Source: Trachythela sp. YZ-2020 (Eukaryota > Cnidaria > Anthozoa > Malacalcyonacea > Clavulariidae). Taken from it: DNA of 64,000 nucleotides. The DNA lies in assembly GCA_016169945.1 (NCBI GenBank), contig JADLSH010000367.1, positions 2,170,001 to 2,234,000 on the forward strand, written 5' to 3'. A program made the position numbers and the translations under genes. The notes under the pieces are model-generated. The model worked only from the letters and a program-made list of their open reading frames with translations, had not been told where the DNA came from and made no database searches. Positions 19,207 to 27,998 of the stretch are shown piece by piece. Positions within the stretch are counted from its first letter, which is position 1. Every line of letters begins with the position of its first letter.

Positions 19207-19698
19207 TTATCCGAATATGTCAGGAGCTGTTTTCCGCTTCTTGGTCTGACTGCTTATGGTAATAGATGTCGATGCCTTTCTCTTTTTAACTGTTTTTCGC
19301 TTCTTGGTCTGGTTGCTTCTGGTAGTAGATGCCTTTCTCTTTTTAGCTTGCTTTGTACGTTTTCCACTTCCTGTTTGAGCATAAGTTTGAAGTCGATTAA
19401 CGGCTTTTCCCTTTGCGACGTTTACAGCTTCTTTCCCTCTGGTTTTTACTGCTTCTTTTAGATTTCTTCCAGAAGCAACGTCTCCTAGCACATTAGCGCC
19501 AGCATTCAAAGCAATTTTACCAATAGCTTTTGCTCCACTTTTTACCATGGGCATGACTGCTCTTGCAACGCTACGAAACAGACCACCGAGTCCATAGCCC
19601 ATTTGTCCATGACCCACTTGCCATGGACTGCCTCTGAAAACAGGCATTCCACGTCCTTGCTGTTGATCAAGATAGTAACGTACGTATGGATTATTCAT
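19207..19698 (-). CDS. Adenovirus pVI/core-like virion protein
   Basis: 163 residues. The N-terminus (MNNPYVRYYLDQQQGRG) ends in GYGLGGLFR (residues 34-42), where GLGG|L fits an adenain cleavage site. An amphipathic region follows (FRSVARAVMPMVKSGAKAIG), then a Gly/Ala-rich helix and a strongly basic tail with four KKRK-type clusters. The order of cleavable leader, amphipathic helix and basic tail resembles adenovirus protein VI and core precursors. I infer membrane disruption or genome condensation. It lies between the penton and capsid genes with 2-bp gaps, so it is probably co-transcribed. The basic clusters may be nuclear localisation signals. Confidence 0.78.
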   Translation of the reverse strand: MNNPYVRYYLDQQQGRGMPVFRGSPWQVGHGQMGYGLGGLFRSVARAVMPMVKSGAKAIGKIALNAGANVLGDVASGRNLKEAVKTRGKEAVNVAKGKAVNRLQTYAQTGSGKRTKQAKKRKASTTRSNQTKKRKTVKKRKASTSITISSQTKKRKTAPDIFG

Positions 19699-19700
19699 CT

Positions 19701-20456
19701 TTAGGTAAAATAAGTATGCTGTCTGAAGTGCAGTGTTGTCACCACCTTCCCGTGTTCAAATGACACAGGATCGCCTGTGTCGTTCCTTAAAAGAATTTCC
19801 ATGTCTTCGAATGATTTGGTTTGGACAGGTACGTATTGAATGTTTGGGAAAGTTTTAGTAATGACGTCACCAGACTTTCCCTCAACGGGGATACTTCTGA
19901 GTAATTGGGCGCTCGTATCTCCGACGATCTGCGGTTGAACAATATCACAATAAACGTAGATGGTCGTCATCCCAAACAAGTCTGCCACATAAGGACTTTC
20001 GGTCGTCTTTTTGAGTATTTTTACGTCTCCTCCAAACCCCAAGACAATCGACATTTTTTTATATAAGGCTAGTTCGTATGGAGTTTTCAATTGAACTGTC
20101 ACTTTGCCGGTGCGAGCATTAAACGTTAACCTAATGTTGTCGTTAACATCTTTTGCCAATGCTTTATTGATGGCTTTGATAAGATCTTGCATTGTTTCGT
20201 AGTAACCGTAATCAATTTCTGTCGTCAAAAAATATCCGCCTCTGTCCTTGTGATAAATATGACTGCCGACTCGACTCCCCTTGCTAAAGTATACCACGAG
20301 TTAGGGTAAGAGATGGAATACAAACCAACTTCCCAATCGCCATTCAAATCAATGGTTTGTGGTAATTTTACACGATAACTAGTCGTTTTGTTATCGGGAA
20401 AGACATCCAGGGATGCATTGCTAGGAAGCGTAAGATAAAAAATGTGTTCCACTCAT
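19701..20456 (-). pseudogene. Penton (single jelly-roll minor capsid protein), frameshifted
   Basis: Two minus-strand frames cover a typical Polinton penton: 20225-20452 holds the N-terminal strand region (IFYLTLPSNASLDVFPDN, then DWEVGLYSISYP) and 19701-20297 holds the rest, ending HFRQHTYFT. The frames overlap between 20225 and 20297, and the N-terminal frame lacks its own ATG. The only near start codon (20454-20456) is in another frame, separated by a run of six T near 20440. Two single-base changes therefore break the gene, unless they are sequencing errors in short homopolymers. The product would form the capsid vertices. It is the first gene of the minus-strand capsid block. Confidence 0.85.
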
Positions 20457-20554
20457 TGTCACTACTAAAGTATGAATAAAAGACACACAACACAGACGCT
20501 TAAATCTTGTTTATTATTTGAGCAGGTACCACACATTAAACTTTGTCGGGTACC

Positions 20555-21572
20555 CTAGCTAGCCATTTTATGTGTTTTTTTTGCCTTGCCTCTACCACGT
20601 TTCTTCAAAACTTTTTCAAACGTCATCCTGACGACCTCTTGCACTATCTTTATCGTAAACGTTTCGTCTCGGTTCCTTCTCATCATCCCCTTTCAACATA
20701 CACGGGAGGATGAGGACGTACTTGTTTGCTGGTGCTTTGCTTTTTTTGAAATTTTGCAAGTAACCTTTTTCAAATTTACGTTTGATTTTTTAATTAATTC
20801 GAGTATCAATCTTCATCTTATACTTTACATTTTACACATTTTTACACACATATGATCAAAATTTATCAGTGTTTCACACTTTTCTTTTCTTTTCGTTTCG
20901 TTACATTTGCAGGCTTTGCTTTAATACTGTGATGAACACTATGATTGTAAGAATACACTAAATCAGGCACACTTAATCAGTGTTAATGTGTCTCATTGTT
21001 TTCTTCGCTGTGAAGTATCGCCACATCTTCGTCTTCAGAGTACGAATCAAACGTTCCACGATAGAGGCTTTCGTTTCGTTGTACGTGTTATACAGTTCTA
21101 TGTCTTCTTCTTTCATCAACGCTCGAAAATGTTTGTTTAAAAACTCAGTTCCTTGATCAGTCATGATCTTTTCAGGCTTGCGTCCAGAAGACAAAATGAT
21201 TTTGAAAGCTTCAACCAGAGAAGGACCTGTTTTATTTTTCAAAGGAACTACCCAAGCATATTTTGAAAACACGTCAATGCAAACGAGCAGATATCGATAC
21301 CCATCGTTAAACTTTTGCATGGACTGTGTGTCCGCTAAATCCATCTGCCATTGCTGGTCGATGCCACCCACGATCACTCGGTTTCTTTTAAAATTGAGAC
21401 GAATAGGTTTATGTAAAGTGTATGCATCCTGTTTCATCAACCATTCTTTAATTTGCTTACGACTTATATCAAATTTCCCCTCCTTTTTCACGTCATTGTA
21501 CAAACGATCCACTCCACCATATCCCCCTGAACGTTTTGGATCGTAATAGACACTAGACAGGTACTCGTCCAT
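20555..21572 (-). pseudogene. Retroviral-type (rve) integrase, C-terminal part frameshifted
   Basis: The intact N-terminal frame (20973-21572, 199 residues) has an HTH-like lead and the DDE core: Asp78 in QMDLADTQ, Asp139 in MTDQGTEF and Glu173 in SIVERLIRTLK. It stops at 20973. The downstream sequence continues the protein in other frames: LVYSYNHSVHHSIKAKP near 20900-20960, FEKGYLQNF near 20755, and a chromodomain-like start FEKVLKKRGRG near 20590. At least three frame breaks therefore separate the C-terminal domains. Polinton integrases insert the element and create the 6-bp duplication. This copy probably cannot move itself. Confidence 0.88.
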
Positions 21573-21599
21573 GTCCGAGCATAGAATGAGAGAAATCTT

Positions 21600-21839
21600 T
21601 TATTCTTCGACGTTTTGAATGGTGTGTTCGACATTTTGAATACTGTTAATGTGTTCGTCATTTGTCAAAGCATCGTTTTCAACAGGTTTGTAGTTTTTGA
21701 TAGTTTTACTGTTATATCCCATCTGCAAATGTCCTTCGAGATTGAGATCATTGCGACCAACACTTATACCTACTCTAAACATTTTCTGTTTGTTATGATT
21801 TTTATTAATCTTTGGATTTTTGCTAGCAGAGTGACCCAT
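21600..21839 (-). CDS. Small protein with N-myristoylation signal
   Basis: The ATG at 21839 gives 79 residues beginning MGHSASKNPK, which fits the myristoylation consensus: Gly at 2, Ser at 6, Lys at 7. The rest is polar, rich in Asn and Lys, with an acidic C-terminus containing a repeated IQNVE motif. The longer in-frame extension to 21917 would bury the glycine and lies over promoter-like DNA. Myristoylated small proteins in viruses usually act at membranes. I do not recognise a family. It is divergent from the gene at 21953, with about 110 bp between start codons. Confidence 0.55.
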   Translation of the reverse strand: MGHSASKNPKINKNHNKQKMFRVGISVGRNDLNLEGHLQMGYNSKTIKNYKPVENDALTNDEHINSIQNVEHTIQNVEE

Positions 21840-21883
21840 GTTTACGCTACTATACTCTGAAGATACCAGACTTGTACGGGTGG

Positions 21884-21890
21884 TATAAAA
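21884..21890 (+). promoter_or_regulatory. TATA box of the gene at 21953
   Basis: TATAAAA lies 69 bp upstream of the ATG, in the region shared with the divergent myristoylated-protein gene. Confidence 0.55.
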
Positions 21891-21952
21891 CCTTTTCAAC
21901 TTACGAAAAACTGTCAAACATTCTCTGATAGTCGGGAAGTAAAGAGCTAATC

Positions 21953-22363
21953 ATGTATCGTTCGTCTAAACATTTCGACATTGACAATAAAGAATTAGTT
22001 CTTCATCATCGTCAGAAACGTATTGAAAAGAAACTGTTGAAAAGTTACGCTGAAGAAATCGCGTCAATTATATCTCGCCTTGTTGTTGAAAACTGCAATG
22101 GTTGTATCATTGATCATCCGTCTCAAACACAACATCAGTGCCTTATGATGGAAAAGGATGAGCAGTTATGTTTATACTTTGACCATGCTTTGGAAAATAT
22201 TTCAGAAGCAAATGTCATGGAGACTTTTACCAAAAGTTTGAATGATATTAAACCTAGAGTGCATGGTCTTGAAATGCTCAAGTATACGTGTAATGATTGG
22301 AGAACTGTCTTTTGTGCAGATCAGAGACGGGTGCTAAAACAAGAGACCTTTAAGTTATTGTAA
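21953..22363 (+). CDS. Conserved Cys/His-motif protein of unknown function
   Basis: 136 residues. After a helical N-terminal third comes NCNGCIIDHPSQTQHQCLMM (about residues 50-69), a C-X2-C-X4-H-X6-H-X-C arrangement likely to bind zinc. The remainder is helical, with two more cysteines (YTCNDW, FCADQ). Proteins with this C-x-x-C / D-H-P-S-Q / H-x-C motif recur as uncharacterised genes associated with large DNA transposons in aquatic invertebrates, as far as I recall. It is the first of four small plus-strand genes between the integrase and polymerase, each with its own TATA box. Confidence 0.65.
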   Translation: MYRSSKHFDIDNKELVLHHRQKRIEKKLLKSYAEEIASIISRLVVENCNGCIIDHPSQTQHQCLMMEKDEQLCLYFDHALENISEANVMETFTKSLNDIKPRVHGLEMLKYTCNDWRTVFCADQRRVLKQETFKLL

Positions 22364-22392
22364 CTGAACAGGAAGTGTAACATTCATGATTG

Positions 22393-22399
22393 TATAAAG
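22393..22399 (+). promoter_or_regulatory. TATA box of the gene at 22435
   Basis: TATAAAG lies 42 bp before the ATG. Confidence 0.5.
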
Positions 22400-22434
22400 T
22401 AACACGGTTTTAAAATGTGTCTTCAGTTTGCAAT

Positions 22435-22722
22435 ATGTCTGGGAAGAGTAAACACAGTTCCCGTAAGAGATCGTCAAAGAGAAACGTTTTTGGCTCGTTA
22501 CGCAATGAACCAGTTAAGAGAAACAATCGAAAAAGAGTCATTTTGGGGCAAAGGAAAAGCATAAAAAATGTTACGCGTCAGAATAAAACCACATCACACA
22601 GAATGGTGGACTCCTTACGTAAACGAACAGACAACTATTCTACGATGTTCAAACGATCCAAAGTGGTGATTAAAAAGCAGGAAAGACATGTAAAAGAATC
22701 GAAAAAGAACTTCTTATACTAA
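22435..22722 (+). CDS. Small very basic protein
   Basis: The ATG at 22435 gives 95 residues starting MSGKSKHSSRKRSSKRN, with about one third Arg plus Lys, many Ser and almost no acidic residues. Such composition suits a nucleic-acid condensing protein, like viral core proteins or protamines, or a nuclear protein. No domain is recognisable. Its 3' side carries the 40-bp module also found after the RING-like gene. It sits in a run of small TATA-driven plus-strand genes. Confidence 0.55.
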   Translation: MSGKSKHSSRKRSSKRNVFGSLRNEPVKRNNRKRVILGQRKSIKNVTRQNKTTSHRMVDSLRKRTDNYSTMFKRSKVVIKKQERHVKESKKNFLY

Positions 22723-22750
22723 AACATGAACATTGTAAAGCTGTGTAATT

Positions 22751-22790
22751 AAAATCAAAACACAAAACTTTCTGCTGTTATTTATTTCTC
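22751..22790 (+). repeat. 40-bp 3' module shared with the RING-like gene
   Basis: Starts 29 bp after the stop at 22722 and matches the complement of 5580-5619 at 39 of 40 positions. Confidence 0.8.
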
Positions 22791-22845
22791 TGTAAGGTTA
22801 TAAACATCTAAAATCAAGTGGAAGCATTCAAATGTAGCATTTCCC

Positions 22846-22853
22846 TATAAAAA
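22846..22853 (+). promoter_or_regulatory. TATA box and core promoter of the gene at 22910
   Basis: CTATAAAAACACTGC is followed, 22 nt from its start, by CTGATTTTGATCA. The same two blocks with the same spacing precede the gene at 23272. Confidence 0.65.
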
Positions 22854-22909
22854 CACTGCGTCAAGTCTGATTTTGATCATAATCGCTCGACAGCGTCATA
22901 GCACACAAC

Positions 22910-23182
22910 ATGACTATCGGCATACTGTTCATGGCTAAGAATCAACTTGTGCTTCGTGTCAATATGTGTGCTTCTAGTTTTGAAAATAAAATCTTAAATG
23001 ATTTGACAGATGAAGAGTTTGAGAAAGGGGTTGCCGTTTATGATGCCGACGAAGATAGATATGTATATACTAATGAAGAGTTTATTGAAAAGGTTTGGTA
23101 TACATGTGTCAAGCATGGATATATTTCTGAAGATTACGATATCATGGGAAAGTTTCTTGACGAAATGAAAGTCACTCCATAA
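22910..23182 (+). CDS. Small acidic protein of unknown function
   Basis: 90 residues with a hydrophobic N-terminal strand (MTIGILFMAKNQLVLRV) and an acidic rest (DLTDEEFEKGVAVYDADEDRY). The alternation suggests a small alpha-beta fold. No recognisable family, signal peptide or zinc motif. It shares its core promoter sequence with the next gene, so the two are probably expressed together. Confidence 0.55.
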   Translation: MTIGILFMAKNQLVLRVNMCASSFENKILNDLTDEEFEKGVAVYDADEDRYVYTNEEFIEKVWYTCVKHGYISEDYDIMGKFLDEMKVTP

Positions 23183-23209
23183 GCAGAAAATGTAACAATT
23201 TGAAAAATC

Positions 23210-23217
23210 TATAAAAA
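23210..23217 (+). promoter_or_regulatory. TATA box and core promoter of the gene at 23272
   Basis: CTATAAAAACCCTGC plus CTGATTTTCATCA at a 22-nt interval, as in the promoter at 22845; 62 bp before the ATG. Confidence 0.65.
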
Positions 23218-23271
23218 CCCTGCACCGTTCCTGATTTTCATCAGATCAAACAAACATTTTAAAGAAGCAAC

Positions 23272-23625
23272 ATGGTTTGGAGAAACATTGTAACGCATTG
23301 GCTTTCGGATAAAATTATAACGCAAGAGGGAAATTTGGCAACTCTGGATTTGATGCGACTTTTGATAGAGAAGAATATAATACCAGCAACGCTTGTCGAT
23401 AATGCGACGTTGCACTCCATTATGTTGACGCAAATCATATTGGAAACATTAACAGGTGTATCGGTACCCCGAGCCCCCCAGGGACCGAACTTTACCTATC
23501 GTATGAACGCTAAGGAAATGATGATGTGGGACTTGGCTAGAAAAAACGAAAAGCAAGTGGCGGCGCTAGAAGAAGAAACGGGGGTGAATTTGGATCATTA
23601 CCACAAACTTAACATTGGAAACTAA
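23272..23625 (+). CDS. Small helical protein of unknown function
   Basis: 117 residues beginning MVWRNIVTHWLSDKI. The sequence up to about residue 60 is helical and hydrophobic (DLMRLLIEKNIIPATLV, then LTQIILETLTGV), followed by a Pro-rich turn and a charged C-terminal helix (ARKNEKQVAALEEETG). The early part could be a death-fold-like or other helical bundle, but there is no diagnostic motif. It is the last of four plus-strand accessory genes and converges on PolB. Confidence 0.5.
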   Translation: MVWRNIVTHWLSDKIITQEGNLATLDLMRLLIEKNIIPATLVDNATLHSIMLTQIILETLTGVSVPRAPQGPNFTYRMNAKEMMMWDLARKNEKQVAALEEETGVNLDHYHKLNIGN

Positions 23626-23722
23626 CAAGCTTAGATTTTGTAACATTTATTTCAAACTGTATGAACAACTTTTTTTAATTATATAAATAGCCATAAAATG
23701 GCGTGAACGTCATAATATAATT

Positions 23723-26700
23723 TTAAAATCCATAAGGTAATGTTTTGTAATCATCAATAATTACACGTTTGTTATAAACGATTCGATAGTCTTTTTTCAT
23801 GCGTTTTGTTTCGATGTTTTTAGTCCTCACATTCCGAGTAATCTTGTACGGAATGTCTACAGTAACTTGACGGGTCTCGTTACACACTGCGTGACGATAC
23901 ACCAGTTCACGTATAACGTCAAAGTTCACCGTTTGTCTTGCAGTACAATCCAGGGTGATCCCGCGTATCTTGGTCTCGATTTTATCCGTATTGGTCCGGT
24001 AGCAATAATTCTTTGGACCGCCCGAGATGAAGGTGGTAATGTGATCCCCTCCTAACTCGTCGGTTAAATCGCCAAGATAAGGACCTATCGGGGGCTCTGG
24101 ATCACCGGGTTTGCTGACATAAATTACCGAATCCGTATCGTAATACAATACTCTTTCCTGCAATTGGTCCAACACATCATAGAGTTTGAGACGGGCATAA
24201 GCGGTGGTGAAAGCGGCGATGATTACATTGGTTTTGGCATTTGGTTCGATAAAATTTTCGGTATACTCATATCGAATCTCTATCATCTCGTCGCTCACCA
24301 AACTAACATCAAGCACGTTAATTTCGTCGGAGGAAAGGTAGTCAAAATACACTTCGGGATCTCGAATCTGTAACGTTTTCACCATGTTGGGTCGTTGCGC
24401 GAATTTACCCCAAAACGAATTCAGCATCAATTTTGCTAGGGCGCGCAATCCAGGATTATGCTCAATTTTGCTTCGATCCAACTGTATTCCTTCGTGTTCG
24501 TAGTACTCGTCCACATATCGCTGTTTTTGTTCTTCGGTGATGCAGTCCTTCGGGTACCCGCTCGCCTCCTGCTTGATTTTCATGAAGGTGTTCATGTAGT
24601 CTTTAAACAGCTCATCAGAGGTTTCAGGAAAATGCCACACTTCGTGGAGTTGTAGGATTTGATAACCTTTCTCTAGGGCTTTCTCTAACTCTACGTGGCA
24701 CCAGGTTCCTTGGATAGCTCTTTCGTTATCGGAATGGGTACAGGGGGTCTGGTTACATGTATCTGCGCAGGTTTTGCACAGAGGGAACATCAACTTGCCC
24801 TGGGTACGATAGGGAAGGACAGGATGGAAAAGACCTCGAGGTGGTAATACCGTGCACTTGATCATACCAAAATAAGTGGAAATGTCGTCGAAATTCTCGG
24901 TGATAATACGAGGACAACCAACGACTGTCTTTGTCATTTTGTTGGACCAGGGATAGAGGCTAGTGAAATCTAGGTAGTTTATTTTCTCACCATCCTCGCA
25001 CTCATGGTAAAGTTTGGCGGCGTTGGTTCGACCCCCATAAAAACCATCTCGAGGCTCCAAAGGATCCACCAAATCATAGTTGTCAAAGTATGTTTTCATG
25101 TCCTCATCACGTTCCAGCTCTTTCTTTATATCGCATTCCCATACTTCAACGAGATTGAAACCGCGTTCTTCAAGGTAAAGAGCTTTTTGTACTGTGGCTT
25201 CGTAAAGATCATGCATTGTTTTTTCACTTACTGGGTTGACTGTATCACGGGCATAGCAGTTCAAACATCCATGCCAAAAACATCCATGGAACTCATAAGC
25301 CGTGTTAGTCTCTTCGTGATATCCATCCAGGAAATATCGATGCACGCTCTTTTCTCCACCGTTTCGTTTATGTTGAATATGGATATCATTCTTTTCTGCC
25401 GTATAGGAAAGCCATTTCAAGGCGATATTGGATTGTTTGGTTTTCGGATGGTAGCCGTGTGGAGGAATGATGGCAATGGTATTTTCTCGGAGGTAATTGG
25501 TTCGGTATACCAAATTACAAGCCGAGGCGATGGTCAGGCATTTTTCAAAGGGATCGATATCAGTAACGTCACGGAACAACTCGCGGAAATCAAGACAACA
25601 GCGGCGGAGAATATCGACGTCAGAGCGACAGTAGGCGAGGATTTCTTGCTGGAAGTCGAACACATAATCGTTCTCTTTCAGTTCAGTGTGCCATTCTAAA
25701 AACTTTTCCTTCTCGGCAGGACTCATTCCGTCAGGATTGTAGGATAAACTGGGAGGTATGGGTCCGACATAATTCTCGTTCTCCTTCTTGTTAAACAGAT
25801 GAGGGAAATAACCTTTTGCAAGTTCGTCGATACCAAAGGTTTTAGGAAAATCAGCTAATCTCATCGGGATAAAACTCAAGGAGTCGATAAACTTGATTTT
25901 GAACATAGGTACTGATAGTGTAAGGACCTTGGCACCGCGCATAATCACGTCGTACTTGACATCGTTCTCGCGTAGGTATTGTAAGATGAAATAACTATCA
26001 TACCCTTGGAAGTTATGCGCCATCACAACACATCCTTCATGTTCCTCGGTAAATAGCCATTCGCAGAATTCGTTTCGTGTATTATCCCCTTGAAACGACC
26101 ATTCATCACCGGCTTCGTTCTGAATCACGCATAAATTGGGCTCGTGGTTCCCGTTTTCTTGCCGACATTCAAAATCAAAGAAAAGCAGTTGATCGTATCC
26201 GCTTTGGGATGTGTCATCGTCCGACACGTTGTCGTCTCGTTTCTTTTCAGGCTGGATGTAACAGTAGTGGTCACCGGGTCGAGTATACTCTTTACATATG
26301 CGACATTTCGTCATGCCACAATTGTGTTTGTCCGGATTCTTCTGGGTTCGTCTGACAGTAGTGTTGCAATCAGGGCATTTGACTAGATCAGAACAAATCG
26401 ATTTTGATTTTCCCATCGATTGTTTATGTCTATCGAAACATTCTTGGCTTTTAAAAAGGCGATTACATCGGTCACAATGCATCCAGGACACGATGGGACA
26501 GTTTAGAAAACGGCAGCATTTACACGCGTTGGGACATAAATGATCTCTCTGGGTTTTGTAGGCTTTCTTACATGTATGACAATAATAACTCCGAGCCATA
26601 AAGCCGGGCATGGTGGTAATAACATCGTAATGGCTATCATGAAGATACAGGTAAATATTTTTCTCTTTCTCAGGACCGGTATAGACGAGACTGCTTTGGT

Positions 26701-27757
26701 GCTCTTTAGATACGATATTGATTTGGTACTCGGTTAGATACGTTTGAAACCGTTTAACTTCGTCCATGCCACAGGGTCCAAGGGGAACGTCCGCTTTTTC
26801 GTGTAATTCTCGCGCTGAACGGGTTTGTAGTGGCCATCGATGATCAGCTATACTTTTATACTGTTTATCGTTTTCAATTTTGGCTTTGGCAACGACCAGA
26901 GCTCTTGCTAAACATAGTTCATCTTTGTTTTGAATCCTAACAATCGATCTCTTCTTGATCAAATGCTTCTCCAAATTAATCTCGCTTCGTTTCGTACTTC
27001 CACCACCATGAGGCATTTCTACATGAACCATATTAACACTAACCGTATCGTTCAATCGAAATTTCTTATTAGATTGGATGACACGTTCAATTTCAGCTAA
27101 CACGCGTTCGGTCGTCAAACGTTGACGAGGCATAAAAGGAAGAGAAATGGGGGGATCGAGCACAGGTGATCGTAATACAAAACGGACTTGATCATGGGGA
27201 GGAATATCTTGGGTGATGGTATTCAACAAATTCTCGAATATTTCATGAAGCCGATTATGGAATTGGGAAAGTTCCAAATGTGCAAACATGTCCGTAAATT
27301 GAATAGCATAATCCGTACCGGTAGTCTTAAACTTCTTCACTTTTACTTGTTTAACATCTTTGACAGTAAAAAAGTTATCGCTAACCTCATCAGATGTCCC
27401 GGCGCCGTCGTTCGCTTCATCAAAAGATCTTTTCTGGCCACGACCATTTTGTACGAAAGGCTCGTCCGATGTCCCTCCGTTCATATCATCATAAGCTCTC
27501 TTCTGGCCTTTCTGTAACACGGGTTCGTCATTCTGCCAATCATACAGAAATCTCTTTCGTTGTTCCGGGGTCCAGTTATCCGTAAAATCAGCCACAAGCC
27601 CTAGCCGCTCGTTTTCCATTCGCCATTCCCTTATACGTTGAAAAATATCCATTTTCTTCTCAAACATAAGCCGTTGTTCAAGCTCATTCAACACATGTTG
27701 GTTTTCCAGCTCAGCGAGTTCCGCAATCGTTTGGCACTCGGATATTTTCGTATCCAT
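23723..27757 (-). CDS. PolB: Protein-primed family B DNA polymerase
   Basis: 1344 residues, fully open. The N-terminal region holds Lys-rich nuclear-signal-like stretches and a duplicated GQKR(A/S)(Y/F)D(D/E) unit near 83-115, then a Cys/His-rich zinc region (about 390-500). The 3'-5' exonuclease follows (FFDFECR near 527, MAHNFQGYDS near 585). Polymerase motifs are YLDFTSLYP (A, near 930), KLMLNSFWGKF (B, near 1110) and YYDTDSVIY (C, near 1209). It copies the linear element from a protein primer, as in adenoviruses and other Polintons. It is transcribed away from the right terminus, with a leader resembling that of the GRF gene. All catalytic aspartates are present. Confidence 0.96.
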   Translation of the reverse strand: MDTKISECQTIAELAELENQHVLNELEQRLMFEKKMDIFQRIREWRMENERLGLVADFTDNWTPEQRKRFLYDWQNDEPVLQKGQKRAYDDMNGGTSDEPFVQNGRGQKRSFDEANDGAGTSDEVSDNFFTVKDVKQVKVKKFKTTGTDYAIQFTDMFAHLELSQFHNRLHEIFENLLNTITQDIPPHDQVRFVLRSPVLDPPISLPFMPRQRLTTERVLAEIERVIQSNKKFRLNDTVSVNMVHVEMPHGGGSTKRSEINLEKHLIKKRSIVRIQNKDELCLARALVVAKAKIENDKQYKSIADHRWPLQTRSARELHEKADVPLGPCGMDEVKRFQTYLTEYQINIVSKEHQSSLVYTGPEKEKNIYLYLHDSHYDVITTMPGFMARSYYCHTCKKAYKTQRDHLCPNACKCCRFLNCPIVSWMHCDRCNRLFKSQECFDRHKQSMGKSKSICSDLVKCPDCNTTVRRTQKNPDKHNCGMTKCRICKEYTRPGDHYCYIQPEKKRDDNVSDDDTSQSGYDQLLFFDFECRQENGNHEPNLCVIQNEAGDEWSFQGDNTRNEFCEWLFTEEHEGCVVMAHNFQGYDSYFILQYLRENDVKYDVIMRGAKVLTLSVPMFKIKFIDSLSFIPMRLADFPKTFGIDELAKGYFPHLFNKKENENYVGPIPPSLSYNPDGMSPAEKEKFLEWHTELKENDYVFDFQQEILAYCRSDVDILRRCCLDFRELFRDVTDIDPFEKCLTIASACNLVYRTNYLRENTIAIIPPHGYHPKTKQSNIALKWLSYTAEKNDIHIQHKRNGGEKSVHRYFLDGYHEETNTAYEFHGCFWHGCLNCYARDTVNPVSEKTMHDLYEATVQKALYLEERGFNLVEVWECDIKKELERDEDMKTYFDNYDLVDPLEPRDGFYGGRTNAAKLYHECEDGEKINYLDFTSLYPWSNKMTKTVVGCPRIITENFDDISTYFGMIKCTVLPPRGLFHPVLPYRTQGKLMFPLCKTCADTCNQTPCTHSDNERAIQGTWCHVELEKALEKGYQILQLHEVWHFPETSDELFKDYMNTFMKIKQEASGYPKDCITEEQKQRYVDEYYEHEGIQLDRSKIEHNPGLRALAKLMLNSFWGKFAQRPNMVKTLQIRDPEVYFDYLSSDEINVLDVSLVSDEMIEIRYEYTENFIEPNAKTNVIIAAFTTAYARLKLYDVLDQLQERVLYYDTDSVIYVSKPGDPEPPIGPYLGDLTDELGGDHITTFISGGPKNYCYRTNTDKIETKIRGITLDCTARQTVNFDVIRELVYRHAVCNETRQVTVDIPYKITRNVRTKNIETKRMKKDYRIVYNKRVIIDDYKTLPYGF

Positions 27758-27922
27758 GTCTAAACAAAAAGTGTTTTAAGTTCATTTACTGTCTACCACG
27801 ACCAAGAAGGTTTACATAAATTAACAGACGTGTATAGGTAATTACCTTTAAAATCAGGTCTTTTAAAATTCCAAGCAGTCCAGTAAAGTTTCTCTGTGAA
27901 CAATATATCAAAGCCAGTCTTT

Positions 27923-27977
27923 TCACAAGAAATATATCCAACAATGTTCTCTCTGTGAAAGCCGTGAACAATATACC
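27923..27977 (-). promoter_or_regulatory. PolB leader module shared with the GRF gene
   Basis: On the minus strand, this 55-bp block 166-220 bp before the PolB ATG repeats the block at 7088-7142. The terminal-repeat unit with ACATAAAG lies about 35 bp further upstream and could supply a TATA-like element. Confidence 0.7.
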
Positions 27978-27998
27978 GAGTAGCATCTCGGTATGGAT

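Noticed and set aside
20586..20855. Plus-strand frame of 89 residues
   Set aside because: It is antisense to the frameshifted integrase C-terminal region.
25004..25699. 231-residue plus-strand frame and other open frames across 23.9-27.6 kb
   Set aside because: All are antisense shadows of the polymerase gene, whose frame has clear motifs.
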